Origin: Neorhizobium sp. JUb45 | GTDB lineage: Bacteria; Pseudomonadota; Alphaproteobacteria; Rhizobiales; Rhizobiaceae | Direction of reading: 5' to 3' | NCBI RefSeq assembly: GCF_004343585.1 | Contig: NZ_SLYW01000002.1 | Location: 682,001 to 746,000 of the forward strand | Length of the DNA: 64,000 bases | Shown: piece by piece, positions 1 through 10,944 of the stretch | How the letters are laid out: each line of letters starts with the position of its first letter | Numbering within the stretch: position 1 is the first letter of the stretch | The notes under the pieces: generated by a model | What the model was told of the DNA's origin: nothing | What the model saw: only the letters and a program-made list of their open reading frames with translations | Databases searched by the model: none | Translations under genes and position numbers: made by a program

Positions 1-57
1 GGGCCTTCCGGCTCCGCTCGCAATTCGCCATTCGCCTGACGGCGTGGAGCGCGCACA

Positions 58-1248
58 ATGACTGAACATAACGTCCGCAATTTCACGATCAACTTTGGCC
101 CGGAGCATCCTTCCGCGCACGGCGTTCTGCGTCTTGTGCTGGAGCTTGATGGCGAAATCGTGGAACGCGTCGATCCGCATATCGGCCTGCTGCATCGCGG
201 CACCGAAAAGCTGATGGAAACCAAGACCTATCTGCAGGCGCTGCCTTACCTGGATCGTCTCGACTATGTCGCGCCGATGAACCAGGAGCATGCCTACTGT
301 CTGGCCATCGAAAAGCTGCTCGGTCTGCAGGTGCCGATCCGCGGCCAGCTGATCCGTGTTCTCTATTCGGAAATCGGCCGTATCCTCTCGCACATCATGA
401 ACGTCACGACCCAGGCCATGGACGTCGGCGCCATGACCCCGCCGGTCTGGGGGTTCGAAGAGCGCGAAAAGCTGATGATCTTTTACGAGCGCGCCTGTGG
501 CGCCCGTATGCACGCAGCCTATTTCCGCCCCGGTGGCGTCCATCAGGACCTGCCGCAGCAGCTGGTGGAAGATATCGGCGCGTGGTGTGACCCGTTCATC
601 AAGGTTCTCGACGATATCGAAGGCCTGCTCACCGGCAACCGTATCTTCAAGCAGCGTAACGTCGATATCGGCGTGATCTCGCTGGAAGAGGCGTGGAACT
701 GGAGCATGTCGGGTGTGATGATTCGCGGCTCCGGCGCTGCCTGGGACCTGCGCAAGTCGCAGCCTTACGAATGTTACGCCGAACTCGATTTCGATATCCC
801 GATCGGCAAGAACGGTGACTGTTTCGACCGCTACCTCGTCCGCATGGCCGAGATGCGCGAATCGGTAAAGATCATGAAGCAGTGCGTTGCCCGCCTGCTG
901 GGTGATGCCAAGACCGGCCCGATCTCGGCAACGGACGGCAAGGTGGTTCCGCCCAAGCGCGGCGAGATGAAGCGTTCGATGGAAGCGCTCATCCACCACT
1001 TCAAGCTTTACACCGAAGGTTTCCACGTGCCGGCCGGCGAAGTTTATGCCGCCGTCGAAGCGCCGAAGGGTGAGTTCGGCGTCTACCTCGTCGCCGACGG
1101 TTCCAACAAGCCATACCGCTGCAAGCTGCGCGCCCCCGGTTTCGCGCATCTGCAGGCCATGGATTACTTGTCGACAGGCCACCAGCTGGCCGACGTCACG
1201 GCAATCCTGGGTTCGCTCGATATCGTGTTCGGGGAGGTGGATCGCTGA
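58..1248 (+). CDS. nuoD: NADH-quinone oxidoreductase subunit D
   Basis: This is the 49-kDa subunit of Complex I (396 aa, normal family length). It lies in the peripheral arm on the cytoplasmic face and helps form the quinone-binding pocket next to cluster N2. The N-terminus reads [13 protein letters not shown], the hallmark of the family, followed by [12 protein letters not shown]; the C-terminus ends in DIVFGEVDR, the usual NuoD end. The start ATG has a GGAG about nine bases upstream. It is the first complete gene of the nuo operon here; nuoC would lie upstream of the window. The 57 bases before it hold no recognisable end of nuoC. Confidence 0.98.
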   Translation: MTEHNVRNFTINFGPEHPSAHGVLRLVLELDGEIVERVDPHIGLLHRGTEKLMETKTYLQALPYLDRLDYVAPMNQEHAYCLAIEKLLGLQVPIRGQLIRVLYSEIGRILSHIMNVTTQAMDVGAMTPPVWGFEEREKLMIFYERACGARMHAAYFRPGGVHQDLPQQLVEDIGAWCDPFIKVLDDIEGLLTGNRIFKQRNVDIGVISLEEAWNWSMSGVMIRGSGAAWDLRKSQPYECYAELDFDIPIGKNGDCFDRYLVRMAEMRESVKIMKQCVARLLGDAKTGPISATDGKVVPPKRGEMKRSMEALIHHFKLYTEGFHVPAGEVYAAVEAPKGEFGVYLVADGSNKPYRCKLRAPGFAHLQAMDYLSTGHQLADVTAILGSLDIVFGEVDR

Positions 1249-1300
1249 TGCGCTCCCTCCCGATCATGATTGCAATATTCTGAATAGGACGTGATGTAGA

Positions 1301-2233
1301 ATGTCTGTTCGTCGACTAGCCGAAGACCAGTTTCAGCCTGCAACCTTCGCCTTCAACGCGGAAAACACCGCTTTTGAAGCCGCGACCATTGCCAAGTATC
1401 CCGAGGGGCGCCAGCAGTCGGCGGTTATCCCGCTGTTGATGCGTGCGCAGGAACAGGACGGCTGGGTTACCAAGGCGACGATCGAATATGTCGCCGAAAA
1501 GCTGACCATGCCGTATATCCGCGTGCTGGAAGTGGCGACCTTCTACACCCAGTTCCAGCTTAAGCCGGTCGGCACCCGCGCCCATATCCAGGTCTGTGGC
1601 ACCACGCCCTGCATGCTGCGCGGCTCCGACGAGCTGATCAAGGTCTGTCAGCACAAGATCCATCACGATCCCTTCCATACCAATGCCGAGGGCACGCTGT
1701 CCTGGGAAGAGGTCGAGTGTCAGGGCGCCTGCGTCAACGCTCCCATGGTCATCATCTTCAAGGATGCCTATGAGGACCTGACGCCGGAGCGCCTCGAACA
1801 GATCATCGACGAATTCGAAGCCGGCAAGGGCGCAGATGTTCCTGTCGGCCCGCAGAACGGCCGTCACCTGTCGGCACCCATCGGCGGCGCGCTGACGCTG
1901 CTCGACGATATCAAGCCGGTTCGCACCAATCTCGATCCGAAGCCGGAACCCGCCGCCGAGGCTGTGTCCGTGCCGCCGGCCGACGCCGGTCATCCGAAGG
2001 ATACCGCGCCGGAAACCGACAAGTCGCTGAAGACGCCGGTCACTGCGCCGGCCGCCTCTGCTGCAAACGCCAAGGAAGCCGAAAAGGGCGAGTCGACAAC
2101 GACAACGACCTCGACCAAGCCGGCTGCCAAGCGTGGTAGCAAGGCTGAAGGTGCTCCGGCAGCCGAAGGCGCCGTTGCCGGTGAAGACAAGCCAAAGCGC
2201 ACGCGCAAAGCCAAGCCTGAAGGGGAGGCGTGA
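1301..2233 (+). CDS. nuoE: NADH-quinone oxidoreductase subunit E with a long C-terminal tail
   Basis: This is the 24-kDa subunit of the NADH dehydrogenase module, carrying [2Fe-2S] cluster N1a. The four ligands are visible as C99, C104, C140 and C144 in a thioredoxin-like fold covering about residues 20-185. At 310 aa it is well above the 160-220 aa of minimal NuoE. The last 100 or so residues are a low-complexity tail rich in Pro, Ala, Lys, Glu and Thr, with a run of threonines, and are probably disordered and dispensable for cluster binding. The stop codon overlaps the GTG of an alternative nuoF start, and the RBS of nuoF lies inside the last codons, so the two are probably translationally coupled. 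Confidence 0.97.
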   Translation: MSVRRLAEDQFQPATFAFNAENTAFEAATIAKYPEGRQQSAVIPLLMRAQEQDGWVTKATIEYVAEKLTMPYIRVLEVATFYTQFQLKPVGTRAHIQVCGTTPCMLRGSDELIKVCQHKIHHDPFHTNAEGTLSWEEVECQGACVNAPMVIIFKDAYEDLTPERLEQIIDEFEAGKGADVPVGPQNGRHLSAPIGGALTLLDDIKPVRTNLDPKPEPAAEAVSVPPADAGHPKDTAPETDKSLKTPVTAPAASAANAKEAEKGESTTTTTSTKPAAKRGSKAEGAPAAEGAVAGEDKPKRTRKAKPEGEA

Positions 2234-2235
2234 TC

Positions 2236-3540
2236 ATGCTTAAAGATCAGGATCGTATCTTCACGAACATCTACGGCCTCAAGGACAAGTCCCTGAAAGG
2301 CGCAATGAGCCGTGGCCACTGGGATGGCACCAAGCAGATCCTCGACAACGGTCGTGACTGGATCATCAACGAGATGAAGGCCTCCGGTCTTCGTGGTCGT
2401 GGTGGCGCCGGCTTCCCGACTGGCCTGAAATGGTCCTTCATGCCGAAGGAATCCGATGGCCGTCCGCATTACCTCGTCGTCAACGCCGACGAATCCGAGC
2501 CCGGTACCTGCAAGGACCGCGAAATCATGCGCAACGATCCGCATACGCTGATCGAGGGCTGCGTGATCGCCGGTTGCGCCATGGGTGCCCATACCGCCTA
2601 CATCTATGTTCGCGGCGAATACATGCGCGAGCGTGAAGCCCTGCAGGCCGCGATCGACGAGTGCTATGACGCCGGCCTCCTCGGCAAGAACAACAAGAAC
2701 GGCTGGGATTTCGACATCTACGTCCATCACGGCGCCGGTGCCTATATCTGCGGCGAAGAGACGGCGCTGCTCGAAAGCCTTGAAGGCAAGAAGGGCCAGC
2801 CGCGCCTCAAGCCTCCGTTCCCTGCCAACATGGGCCTTTACGGCTGCCCGACCACGGTCAACAACGTCGAATCGATCGCCGTTGCCCCGACCATCCTGCG
2901 TCGTGGCGCCACCTGGTTCTCGTCGCTCGGCCGTCCCAACAATGTCGGTACAAAGCTGTTCATGATCTCCGGTCACGTCAACAAGCCGTGCACCGTCGAA
3001 GAAGAAATGGGCATCACCTTCCGCGAACTGGTGGACAAGCATGCCGGCGGTATCCGCGGCGGCTGGGACAACCTTCTGGCGGTCATCCCCGGCGGCGCAT
3101 CCTGCCCGATCGTTCCGGCCAAGGACATCATCGATTGCCAGATGGACTTTGATGGCCTTCGTGCCGTCGGTTCGTCGTTCGGCACCGCCGGCGCCATCGT
3201 CATGGACAAGTCCACCGACGTGATCAGGGCGATTGCCCGCATCTCGGCCTTCTTCAAGCACGAAAGCTGCGGCCAGTGCACGCCGTGCCGTGAAGGCACC
3301 GGCTGGATGTGGCGCGTGCTCGAACGCATGGTCAAGGGCAACGCCCAGAAGCGCGAAATCGACATGCTGTTCCAGGTGACCAAGCAGATCGAAGGGCATA
3401 CGATCTGTGCGCTCGGCGACGCTGCTGCCTGGCCGGTTCAGGGCCTTATCCGCCATTTCCGTCCGGAAATCGAAGCACGCATCGATCAATACACCTACCG
3501 CTCGACGTCGGAAGGCGCCGTGCTGGAAGCTGCGGAGTAA
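2236..3540 (+). CDS. nuoF: NADH-quinone oxidoreductase subunit F
   Basis: This is the 51-kDa subunit that binds NADH and FMN and carries [4Fe-4S] cluster N3; it is the electron entry site of Complex I. Visible are the glycine-rich FMN/NADH segment [13 protein letters not shown] near residue 60 and the cluster motif [15 protein letters not shown] near residue 345, with a further Cys in [14 protein letters not shown] start at the ATG at 2236 (434 aa), because GGGGAGG at 2222-2228 is correctly spaced for it. A GTG at 2230 is too close to that RBS. It sits between nuoE and the helix-hairpin-helix gene. Confidence 0.97.
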   Translation: MLKDQDRIFTNIYGLKDKSLKGAMSRGHWDGTKQILDNGRDWIINEMKASGLRGRGGAGFPTGLKWSFMPKESDGRPHYLVVNADESEPGTCKDREIMRNDPHTLIEGCVIAGCAMGAHTAYIYVRGEYMREREALQAAIDECYDAGLLGKNNKNGWDFDIYVHHGAGAYICGEETALLESLEGKKGQPRLKPPFPANMGLYGCPTTVNNVESIAVAPTILRRGATWFSSLGRPNNVGTKLFMISGHVNKPCTVEEEMGITFRELVDKHAGGIRGGWDNLLAVIPGGASCPIVPAKDIIDCQMDFDGLRAVGSSFGTAGAIVMDKSTDVIRAIARISAFFKHESCGQCTPCREGTGWMWRVLERMVKGNAQKREIDMLFQVTKQIEGHTICALGDAAAWPVQGLIRHFRPEIEARIDQYTYRSTSEGAVLEAAE

Positions 3541-3544
3541 GGTG

Positions 3545-4156
3545 ATGACGTCGCCGGAGGAGAAGCATGAAGGGCAGGGGGCACCGACGGCAAAGCCGGC
3601 GTTTGGCTCGTCGTGGCCCGGCTTCGATCCGGCTTCGCTAACGCTGAACCCGATGATGGCCAATCCGGCGGCCGCCATGGCGGCGATGACGCAGATCGGC
3701 ATCGAATTGCAGACACAGTTCGCGACCGCGATGTTCGGCATGATGCAGAACACCATGGAAGCCAGCCAGCGGCTGCACCGCACGCTGGAAGACATGGCCC
3801 GCGAGCCGGAAGCCACCGAGGCGGACAAGCCGGAAGCGAAGGCAGCGCCTGCGCCGAAGGCGAAAGCCGCCAAGGCTGCACCGGCCGAGGCACAAGACGA
3901 TTTGAAACGGATCTCGGGTCTCGGGCCCAAGATCGAGACGAAGCTGAACGGTCTGGGCATCAAAACCCTTTCCGAGATCGCCGGATGGAGCACCGAGCAG
4001 GCTGCCCGTGTCGATGCGGAACTTGGCCTTGATGGCCGCGTGACGCGCGACGACTGGGTGGGCCAGGCCAAGGCTCTGACGTCGGGTACAGCACAGGAAT
4101 TGCCACCGGTTAAGGCTGCGGCCCGCAAGACCGGCGGACGGAAAAACAGGACGTAA
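3545..4156 (+). CDS. Complex I operon-associated helix-hairpin-helix protein
   Basis: This 203-aa protein lies between nuoF (gap 4 bp) and nuoG (gap 2 bp), so it is co-transcribed with Complex I. The N-terminal half is Met/Ala-rich with predicted amphipathic helices, somewhat phasin-like (about residues 30-85). An Ala/Lys/Pro linker follows. Then comes a helix-hairpin-helix motif, DLKRISGLGPKIETKLNGLG, near residues 119-138, continuing with an SEIAGW segment. The same kind of motif is known as a C-terminal extension of alphaproteobacterial NuoE and ribosomal protein L21 (family knowledge). The C-terminus is basic. The open frame extends upstream into nuoF, but the ATG at 3545 is the sensible start. 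It is not one of the 14 core subunits; an accessory or assembly role is inference, and a nuclease activity is not supported. Confidence 0.85.
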   Translation: MTSPEEKHEGQGAPTAKPAFGSSWPGFDPASLTLNPMMANPAAAMAAMTQIGIELQTQFATAMFGMMQNTMEASQRLHRTLEDMAREPEATEADKPEAKAAPAPKAKAAKAAPAEAQDDLKRISGLGPKIETKLNGLGIKTLSEIAGWSTEQAARVDAELGLDGRVTRDDWVGQAKALTSGTAQELPPVKAAARKTGGRKNRT

Positions 4157-4158
4157 CG

Positions 4159-6240
4159 ATGACGAAGCTCAAGGTTGACGGCAAGGAAATCGAGGTTCCG
4201 GACCACTTCACGCTGCTGCAGGCATGCGAGGAGGCGGGTGCCGAAGTGCCGCGTTTCTGTTTCCACGAACGTCTGTCTGTCGCCGGCAACTGCCGTATGT
4301 GTCTGGTCGAGGTAAAGGGTGGCCCGCCGAAGCCGGCAGCCTCCTGCGCCATGGGCGTGCGCGATATCCGCGGCGGCCCGAACGGCGAGCTTCCGGAAGT
4401 CTTCACCAACACGCCGATGGTCAAGAAGGCCCGCGAAGGCGTGATGGAATTCCTGCTGATCAACCACCCGCTGGATTGCCCGATCTGCGACCAGGGCGGT
4501 GAATGCGACCTGCAGGACCAGGCCATGGCGTTTGGTATCGACAGTTCGCGCTATACCGAAAACAAGCGCGCCGTCGAAGACAAGTATATCGGCCCGCTGG
4601 TCAAGACCGTGATGAACCGCTGCATTCACTGCACGCGCTGCGTCCGCTTCACCACCGAAGTCGGCGGCATTTCCGAGCTTGGCCTGATCGGCCGTGGCGA
4701 AGACGCCGAGATCACCACCTATCTCGAGCAGGCAATGACCTCGGAGCTGCAGGGCAACGTTGTTGACCTCTGCCCGGTCGGCGCGCTCACCTCGCGTCCG
4801 TTCGCCTTCACCGCCCGTCCGTGGGAGCTGAACAAGACCGAATCCATCGACGTGATGGATGCAGTCGGTTCGGCCATCCGCGTCGATACCCGTGGCCGCG
4901 AAGTCATGCGCATCATGCCGCGTGTCAACGAAGCCGTGAACGAAGAGTGGATTTCGGACAAGACCCGCTTCATCTGGGATGGCCTGAAGACCCAGCGTCT
5001 CGACCGTCCTTACGTGCGCCGCGACGGTCGCCTGCAGGCAGCCTCCTGGGGTGAAGCCTTTGCCGCCATCAAGACGGCGGTCTCTGGCGCTGCCGCCAAC
5101 AAGATCGGCGCCATCGCCGGCGACATCGCCTCGGTTGAGGAAATGTACGCGCTGAAGGCGCTGATTTCCTCGCTCGGTTCGGAAAACATCGATTGTCGCC
5201 AGGACGGTTCGGCCTTCGACCCGTCTCTCGGCCGCGCAAGCTATATTTTTAACCCGACGATCGAAGGCATTGAAAAGGCTGACGCTTTGTTGATCGTGGG
5301 TTCCAACCCGCGCTTTGAAGCCGCCGTCCTCAACGCCCGCATCCGCAAGCGTTTCCGTCGCGGCAATTTCCCGATCGGCCTGATCGGCGAAGCCGGCGAA
5401 ATGCGTTGGGATTACGAATATCTCGGTGCCGGCCCGGACACGCTGACCGACCTCGTCGAAAACGGCAACGCCTTCATCGACAAGCTGACCGCCGCCAAGA
5501 ACCCGATGATCATCGTTGGCCCCGGTGCCGTTGCCCGCGCTGACGGTCAGGCCATTCTGGCGCTCGCTGCCCGTCTCGCCGCATCAGTTGGTGCTATCAC
5601 CGAAGACTGGAACGGTTTTGGCGTTCTCCACACCGCAGCCTCGCGCGTCGGCGGCCTCGATCTCGGCTTCGTGCCGGGCAAGAACGGCGTCAACGCAGCC
5701 GAAATGCTGAAGTCGATGGACGTTCTTTTCCTTCTCGGCGCTGACGAACTCGCCTTCGCAACCAAGGGCGCAAAGTTTACCGTCTATATCGGCAGCCACG
5801 GCGATGCCGGCGCACATGCCGCCGACGTCATCCTGCCGGCCGCGACCTATACCGAAAAGTCGGGCACCTGGGTCAACCTCGAAGGCCGCGTCCAGATGGG
5901 CAACCGCGCGGGCTTCGCACCGGGCGAAGCCCGCGAAGACTGGGCGATCCTGCGTGCGCTGTCCGACGTTCTCGGCCACAAGCTGCCGTTCGACAGCCTG
6001 TCTGCGCTGCGTGCCAAGCTTTATGCCGAATTCCCGCATTTCGCCGAAATCGACGAAGTGGCAGCCGGCACCGGCGAACAGGTAGCCAAGCTTTCGCAGG
6101 CTGGCGGTCGCGCCGACAAGGCGGCCTTCGTGTCGTCGGTCAAGGACTTCTATTTGACGAACCCAATCGCCCGCGCTTCCGCCGTCATGGCAGAATGCTC
6201 GGCATTGGCCCGCAACAACTTCCAGGTTGCAGCGGAGTAA
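4159..6240 (+). CDS. nuoG: NADH-quinone oxidoreductase subunit G
   Basis: This is the 75-kDa iron-sulfur subunit of the NADH dehydrogenase module (693 aa). The ligand sets are visible in order: [2Fe-2S] N1b (C34, C45, C48, C63), [4Fe-4S] N5 (H103, C107, C110, C116) and [4Fe-4S] N4 (C155, C158, C161, C205). The rest is the molybdopterin-oxidoreductase-like domain, which in Complex I has no catalytic cofactor. The extra N7 cluster ligands of some bacteria were not seen. It follows the helix-hairpin-helix gene by 2 bp and precedes nuoH by 10 bp. Confidence 0.97.
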   Translation: MTKLKVDGKEIEVPDHFTLLQACEEAGAEVPRFCFHERLSVAGNCRMCLVEVKGGPPKPAASCAMGVRDIRGGPNGELPEVFTNTPMVKKAREGVMEFLLINHPLDCPICDQGGECDLQDQAMAFGIDSSRYTENKRAVEDKYIGPLVKTVMNRCIHCTRCVRFTTEVGGISELGLIGRGEDAEITTYLEQAMTSELQGNVVDLCPVGALTSRPFAFTARPWELNKTESIDVMDAVGSAIRVDTRGREVMRIMPRVNEAVNEEWISDKTRFIWDGLKTQRLDRPYVRRDGRLQAASWGEAFAAIKTAVSGAAANKIGAIAGDIASVEEMYALKALISSLGSENIDCRQDGSAFDPSLGRASYIFNPTIEGIEKADALLIVGSNPRFEAAVLNARIRKRFRRGNFPIGLIGEAGEMRWDYEYLGAGPDTLTDLVENGNAFIDKLTAAKNPMIIVGPGAVARADGQAILALAARLAASVGAITEDWNGFGVLHTAASRVGGLDLGFVPGKNGVNAAEMLKSMDVLFLLGADELAFATKGAKFTVYIGSHGDAGAHAADVILPAATYTEKSGTWVNLEGRVQMGNRAGFAPGEAREDWAILRALSDVLGHKLPFDSLSALRAKLYAEFPHFAEIDEVAAGTGEQVAKLSQAGGRADKAAFVSSVKDFYLTNPIARASAVMAECSALARNNFQVAAE

Positions 6241-6250
6241 GGGCAGGACA

Positions 6251-7297
6251 ATGGATTCTATCTTCTCGACCTATATCTGGCCGGCCCTCATCATGGTGGG
6301 GCATTCCCTGCTGACGCTGGTCTGCCTGCTGGTCTTCATCGCCTTCATCCTGCTCGCCGACCGTAAGGTCTGGGCGAACGTTCAGCTGCGTCGCGGCCCC
6401 AACGTCGTTGGTCCGTTCGGCCTGTTCCAGTCGTTTGCCGACTTGCTCAAGTTCATCCTGAAGGAGCCGATCATTCCGGCTGGCGCCAACAAGGTGGTCT
6501 TCCTGCTTGCGCCGCTGGTCTCGGTGGTTCTGGCGCTCGCCACCTGGGCGGTCATCCCGCTCAACGATGGCTGGGCTGTCGCCAACATCAATGTCGGCAT
6601 CCTCTACATTTTTGCGATCTCCTCGCTCGAAGTCTACGGCGTCATCATGGCCGGCTGGGCGTCGAACTCGAAATACCCGTTCCTCGGCGCGCTCCGCTCG
6701 GCGGCGCAGATGGTGTCCTACGAAGTCTCGATCGGTATCGTCATCGTCACCGTTCTGCTCTGCGTCGGTTCGCTGAACCTGCAGGATATCGTCTACGCGC
6801 AGAAGACCGGCCTCGGCACGATGATCGGCCTGCCGAACTCGTTCCTCGACTGGCACTGGCTGTCGCTGTTCCCGATGTTCGTGATCTTCTTCATCTCGGG
6901 TCTGGCTGAAACCAACCGTCCGCCATTCGACCTTCCGGAAGCGGAATCGGAACTCGTCGCCGGTTACATGGTCGAGTATTCGTCTGCCCCGTACATGATG
7001 CTGATGCTCAGCGAATATGCTGCCATCATGCTCATCTGCGCGCTGACCACGATCCTCTTCCTCGGAGGCTGGTTGCCGCCGTTCGACTTCTGGCTGATCA
7101 ACTGGGTTCCGGGCATCATCTGGTTCCTGATCAAGGTCTGCATGGTCTTCTTCGGCTTCGCCATGGCCAAGGCCATCGTGCCGCGCTACCGCTATGACCA
7201 GTTGATGCGTCTCGGCTGGAAGGTCTTCCTTCCGCTCTCGCTCGGCATGCTGGTGATTGTTGCATTCGTACTGAAGCTGACGGGATGGGCTGGCTGA
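6251..7297 (+). CDS. nuoH: NADH-quinone oxidoreductase subunit H
   Basis: This integral membrane subunit (348 aa, about eight membrane segments) joins the peripheral arm to the proton-pumping arm and lines the quinone tunnel. Conserved segments are [16 protein letters not shown] near the N-terminus and the acidic loop [20 protein letters not shown] around residues 215-235. The ATG at 6251 follows AGGAC. A frame extension back to 6227 would overlap nuoG and add a hydrophilic stretch that the family lacks. Confidence 0.97.
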   Translation: MDSIFSTYIWPALIMVGHSLLTLVCLLVFIAFILLADRKVWANVQLRRGPNVVGPFGLFQSFADLLKFILKEPIIPAGANKVVFLLAPLVSVVLALATWAVIPLNDGWAVANINVGILYIFAISSLEVYGVIMAGWASNSKYPFLGALRSAAQMVSYEVSIGIVIVTVLLCVGSLNLQDIVYAQKTGLGTMIGLPNSFLDWHWLSLFPMFVIFFISGLAETNRPPFDLPEAESELVAGYMVEYSSAPYMMLMLSEYAAIMLICALTTILFLGGWLPPFDFWLINWVPGIIWFLIKVCMVFFGFAMAKAIVPRYRYDQLMRLGWKVFLPLSLGMLVIVAFVLKLTGWAG

Positions 7298-7337
7298 TGA
7301 TGGCTCACCCCTCGCTCGGTTCTATTGGAGAATAAAG

Positions 7338-7832
7338 ATGGCCGCTCTTTCCCAAGCCGTCGGTTCGCTGTTCCTGAAGGAATTCGTCGCCGCTTTTGCG
7401 CTGACGTTCAAATATCTGTGGTTCCGTCAGAAGGCGACGATCAACTACCCGTTCGAAAAGGGCCCGGTCTCTCCGCGCTTCCGTGGCGAACATGCGCTGC
7501 GCCGTTATCCCAACGGTGAAGAGCGTTGCATCGCCTGCAAGCTGTGTGAAGCCATCTGTCCTGCTCAGGCGATCACCATCGAAGCCGGCCCGCGCCGCAA
7601 CGATGGCACCCGCCGCACGGTGCGTTACGACATCGACATGGTGAAGTGCATTTATTGCGGTTTCTGCCAGGAAGCATGCCCGGTCGATGCCATCGTTGAA
7701 GGCCCGAACTTCGAGTTCTCCACCGAGACGCGTGAAGAACTGTATTTCGACAAGGCCAAGCTGCTCGCCAATGGCGATCGCTGGGAACGTGAAATCGCCC
7801 GCAACCTTCAGCTGGATGCGCCTTATCGCTGA
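7338..7832 (+). CDS. nuoI: NADH-quinone oxidoreductase subunit I
   Basis: This is the 23-kDa ferredoxin-like subunit (164 aa) carrying the two [4Fe-4S] clusters N6a and N6b that pass electrons to N2. The two CxxCxxCxxxC motifs are C64, C67, C70, C74 and C104, C107, C110, C114, each followed by Pro. The N-terminal 30 residues form the amphipathic helix that docks on NuoH. An unusually long spacer of 161 bp separates it from nuoJ. Confidence 0.98.
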   Translation: MAALSQAVGSLFLKEFVAAFALTFKYLWFRQKATINYPFEKGPVSPRFRGEHALRRYPNGEERCIACKLCEAICPAQAITIEAGPRRNDGTRRTVRYDIDMVKCIYCGFCQEACPVDAIVEGPNFEFSTETREELYFDKAKLLANGDRWEREIARNLQLDAPYR

Positions 7833-7868
7833 TAAGGCCTGAAGGCTTTGAAGGATACGGACTGAAAT

Positions 7869-7993
7869 GTCCCGCGGCCGCAAGGCGGCGGGAACGATGA
7901 TGAAAAAACGTCTGGACGGCATCGGCCGCCAGGTTCCGACGGGGAGGGGCCTTTACCCAAAGGTCTTGCCGGGGAAGACGAGAAGGCACCAAC
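7869..7993. repeat. Repeat-like imperfect palindrome in the nuoI-nuoJ spacer
   Basis: The spacer between nuoI and nuoJ is 161 bp in an operon whose other gaps are mostly under 50 bp. It contains a GC-rich imperfect inverted repeat at 7869-7895 (CCCGC..CCGC facing GCGGCGGG around AAG). A second G/C-rich stretch with GGGGAGGGG and CCGGGGAAG follows. The style resembles the palindromic intergenic mosaic elements of rhizobia. No start codon with a plausible reading frame was seen in it. Assignment to a named repeat family is not possible without comparison. Confidence 0.4.
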
Positions 7994-8608
7994 ATGGGTC
8001 TGCACGCTATATTCTTTTATCTTTTCGCCTTTGTCGCGGTGGCGTCGGCGGTCATGGTCGTGTCGGCCAGAAACCCGGTCCACTCGGTGCTGTTCCTGAT
8101 CCTCGTGTTCTTCAACTCGGCGGGTCTTTTCCTGCTGACGGGAGCCGAGTTCCTGGCGATGCTGCTTCTGGTCGTTTATATCGGCGCGGTCGCGGTTCTC
8201 TTCCTCTTCGTCGTCATGATGCTCGACATCGATTTCGCCGAGTTCCGTCAGGGTGTGCTGCAATACGCGCCGATCGGTGCACTGGTCGGCCTCGTGGTCG
8301 CCGCCGAACTGATCCTCGTAGTCGGTGGCTCGACGCTGTCGCCGCAGGCGGCAAAATCGGTCGCCATGCCTATGCCTGATATCGCCGAACGCCAGAACAC
8401 GGCCGCACTCGGCGACGTGCTCTATACCCACTACGTCTACTTCTTCGAAGTGGCCGGCCTCATCCTTCTCGTCGCCATGATCGGCGCGATCGTGTTGACG
8501 CTGCGCCATCGCCAGAACATCAAGCGGCAGAATATCGCCCGCCAGGTTGCTCGCACGCCGGAAACCGGCGTCGAGATCGTCAAGGTCAAGTCGGGCCAGG
8601 GCCTCTGA
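7994..8608 (+). CDS. nuoJ: NADH-quinone oxidoreductase subunit J
   Basis: This membrane subunit (204 aa) has five predicted helices and the conserved segments [20 protein letters not shown] and [20 protein letters not shown], the latter containing the pi-bulge helix that gates coupling. The last 40 or so residues are a cytoplasmic basic tail. It is followed by nuoK after 22 bp. Confidence 0.97.
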   Translation: MGLHAIFFYLFAFVAVASAVMVVSARNPVHSVLFLILVFFNSAGLFLLTGAEFLAMLLLVVYIGAVAVLFLFVVMMLDIDFAEFRQGVLQYAPIGALVGLVVAAELILVVGGSTLSPQAAKSVAMPMPDIAERQNTAALGDVLYTHYVYFFEVAGLILLVAMIGAIVLTLRHRQNIKRQNIARQVARTPETGVEIVKVKSGQGL

Positions 8609-8630
8609 GAGCGGGACAAGGATTGAAATT

Positions 8631-8939
8631 ATGGAAATCGGACTTTCCCATTACCTGACGGTCAGCGCCATTCTCTTCACGATCGGCGTGTTCGGAATCT
8701 TCCTGAACCGCAAGAACGTCATCATCATCCTGATGTCGGTCGAACTGATCCTGCTGTCGGTAAACCTCAACATGGTGGCCTTCTCGTCGTTCCTCAACGA
8801 CATCGCCGGCCAGGTCTTCGCGCTCTTCATTCTCACGGTTGCTGCAGCGGAAGCGGCGATCGGTCTTGCAATTCTCGTTGTCTTCTACCGCAACCGCGGC
8901 TCCATCGCGGTCGAAGACGTCAATATGATGAAGGGCTGA
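8631..8939 (+). CDS. nuoK: NADH-quinone oxidoreductase subunit K
   Basis: This is a small three-helix proton-channel subunit of 102 aa, the usual size. Conserved features are the N-terminal [18 protein letters not shown], the membrane glutamate in [18 protein letters not shown], and [19 protein letters not shown]. The start is the ATG at 8631. The longer frame back to 8547 would overlap nuoJ with an Arg/Ser-rich segment foreign to the family. Confidence 0.97.
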   Translation: MEIGLSHYLTVSAILFTIGVFGIFLNRKNVIIILMSVELILLSVNLNMVAFSSFLNDIAGQVFALFILTVAAAEAAIGLAILVVFYRNRGSIAVEDVNMMKG

Positions 8940-8946
8940 TCGGGTC

Positions 8947-10944
8947 ATGATCTACAAGGCAATCGTCTTTCTTCCCCTGATCGGCTTCCTGATCGCCGGC
9001 CTCTTTGGCCGCCAGATCGGCGCCAAGGCATCGGAATACGTCACCACCGGCCTGATGATCGTTGCGGCAATCCTGTCGTGGATCGTCTTCTTCGATATCG
9101 CGCTCGGTCATTCCGAGGGTGAGGTCGTCAAGGCCGTCGTCATGCGCTGGATCCAGTCCGGCAGCATCGATGTCGAATGGACCTTCCGTATCGACACGCT
9201 GAGCGCGATTATGTTCGTCGTCGTCAACACCGTGTCGACGCTCGTTCATCTCTATTCCATCGGCTACATGCATCACGATGAGCATCGTCCGCGTTTCTTC
9301 GCGTACCTGTCGCTCTTCACCTTCGCGATGCTGATGCTCATCACCGCCGACAACCTGCTGCAGATGTTCTTCGGCTGGGAAGGCGTGGGTCTGGCTTCGT
9401 ACCTGCTGATCGGCTTCTGGTTCAAGAAGCCGTCCGCATCGGCTGCCGCCATGAAGGCATTCATCGTCAACCGCGTCGGTGACTTCGGTTTCATCCTCGG
9501 CATCGGCGGCGTTTTCGTGCTGTTCGGTTCGATCAACTTCGAAACCATCTTTGCCGCTGCCGCCACCTATATGCCGCATGAAGGTGCCGCCGACGCCAAC
9601 GCGATCGTCGCCAACTTCTTCGGCATGGAGCTGACCAAGAGCACGGCCATCACCGTCACCTGCCTTCTGCTCTTCATGGGCGCGATGGGTAAGTCGGCGC
9701 AGTTCCTGCTGCACACCTGGCTGCCGGACGCCATGGAAGGCCCGACCCCGGTTTCGGCCCTCATTCACGCAGCAACCATGGTCACCGCCGGCGTCTTCCT
9801 TGTCGCCCGCATGTCGCCCATCTTTGAACTGTCGCCGGATGCGCTGCTGGTCGTCACCATCATCGGTGCGATCACCGCCTTCTTCGCGGCCACCGTCGGC
9901 CTCGTGCAGAACGACATCAAGCGCGTCATCGCATACTCGACCTGCTCGCAGCTCGGTTACATGTTCGTGGCGCTCGGCGTCGGCGCTTATGGCGCGGCCG
10001 TCTTCCACCTCTTCACGCACGCCTTCTTCAAGGCGCTCCTGTTCCTTTGCGCCGGCTCGGTCATCCATGCCGTCGATGGCGAACAGGACATGCGTCACAT
10101 GGGCGGCCTGCGCCCGCATATCAAAGTCACCTTCGCGATGATGCTGATCGGCACGCTTGCCATTACCGGCGTCGGCATTCCGTTCACGCCGGTCGGTTTT
10201 GCCGGCTTCTTCTCCAAGGACTTCATCATCGAAGCGACCTACGCATCGCATTCGCCGGCCTCCGGCTTTGCCTTCACGCTTCTGGTGATCGCGGCGATGT
10301 TCACGAGCTTCTATTCGTGGCGCCTGATCTTCCTCACCTTCTTCGGCAAGCCGCGTGCGAGCCACGAGGTCATGCACCACGTGCATGAAAGCCCGCAGGT
10401 CATGCTGGTGCCGCTCTACATCCTCGCCATCGGCGCGGTTGTGGCCGGCGTGGTCTTCAAGGAATTCTTCTACGGCCACGAATATGACGTGTTCTGGAAG
10501 GGCGCCCTGTTCACCTCCGAGCACAACGAACTGCTGCACGAATTCCACCACGTGCCGGCTCTCGTCGCTCTGGCACCGTTCCTTGCCATGATCATCGGTT
10601 TTGTCACCGCCTGGTATTTCTACATCAAGTCGCCGGAAACCCCGAAGCGTCTGGCCGCCTCGCAGCAGGGCCTCTACCAGTTCCTGCTCAACAAGTGGTA
10701 CTTTGACGAACTCTACGACTTCCTGTTCGTCCGTTCGGCAAAGGCGCTCGGCCGCTTCCTGTGGAAGAAGGGTGACGTCGCCGTCATCGACGCCTACGGC
10801 CCGAACGGCATCGCCGCCCGTGTTGTCGACGTTACGCGTAATGTCGTGCGTCTGCAGTCCGGTTACCTTTATCACTACGCGTTCGCGATGCTGATCGGCA
10901 TCGCCGCCCTCGTCACCTGGATGATGCTCGGGAGTTCCTTCTGA
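8947..10944 (+). CDS. nuoL: NADH-quinone oxidoreductase subunit L
   Basis: This is the distal antiporter-like proton-pumping subunit (665 aa) with the long lateral helix at its C-terminus. Conserved stretches include [18 protein letters not shown] near residue 135, the channel lysine region [20 protein letters not shown] near residue 255, and [16 protein letters not shown] near residue 325. It starts 7 bp after nuoK; its TGA overlaps the ATG of nuoM at 10944, so the two are translationally coupled. Confidence 0.98.
   Translation: MIYKAIVFLPLIGFLIAGLFGRQIGAKASEYVTTGLMIVAAILSWIVFFDIALGHSEGEVVKAVVMRWIQSGSIDVEWTFRIDTLSAIMFVVVNTVSTLVHLYSIGYMHHDEHRPRFFAYLSLFTFAMLMLITADNLLQMFFGWEGVGLASYLLIGFWFKKPSASAAAMKAFIVNRVGDFGFILGIGGVFVLFGSINFETIFAAAATYMPHEGAADANAIVANFFGMELTKSTAITVTCLLLFMGAMGKSAQFLLHTWLPDAMEGPTPVSALIHAATMVTAGVFLVARMSPIFELSPDALLVVTIIGAITAFFAATVGLVQNDIKRVIAYSTCSQLGYMFVALGVGAYGAAVFHLFTHAFFKALLFLCAGSVIHAVDGEQDMRHMGGLRPHIKVTFAMMLIGTLAITGVGIPFTPVGFAGFFSKDFIIEATYASHSPASGFAFTLLVIAAMFTSFYSWRLIFLTFFGKPRASHEVMHHVHESPQVMLVPLYILAIGAVVAGVVFKEFFYGHEYDVFWKGALFTSEHNELLHEFHHVPALVALAPFLAMIIGFVTAWYFYIKSPETPKRLAASQQGLYQFLLNKWYFDELYDFLFVRSAKALGRFLWKKGDVAVIDAYGPNGIAARVVDVTRNVVRLQSGYLYHYAFAMLIGIAALVTWMMLGSSF

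Noticed and set aside
1-57. End of nuoC at the left edge
   Set aside because: The only short open frame ends at a TGA at 37-39 and its translation does not look like a NuoC C-terminus. The direct repeat ATTCGCC/ATTCGCC suggests spacer sequence.
1990-4629. 879-codon open frame on the minus strand
   Set aside because: It is antisense to nuoE, nuoF and nuoG, which have unmistakable motifs. Long antisense frames are common in GC-rich coding sequence.
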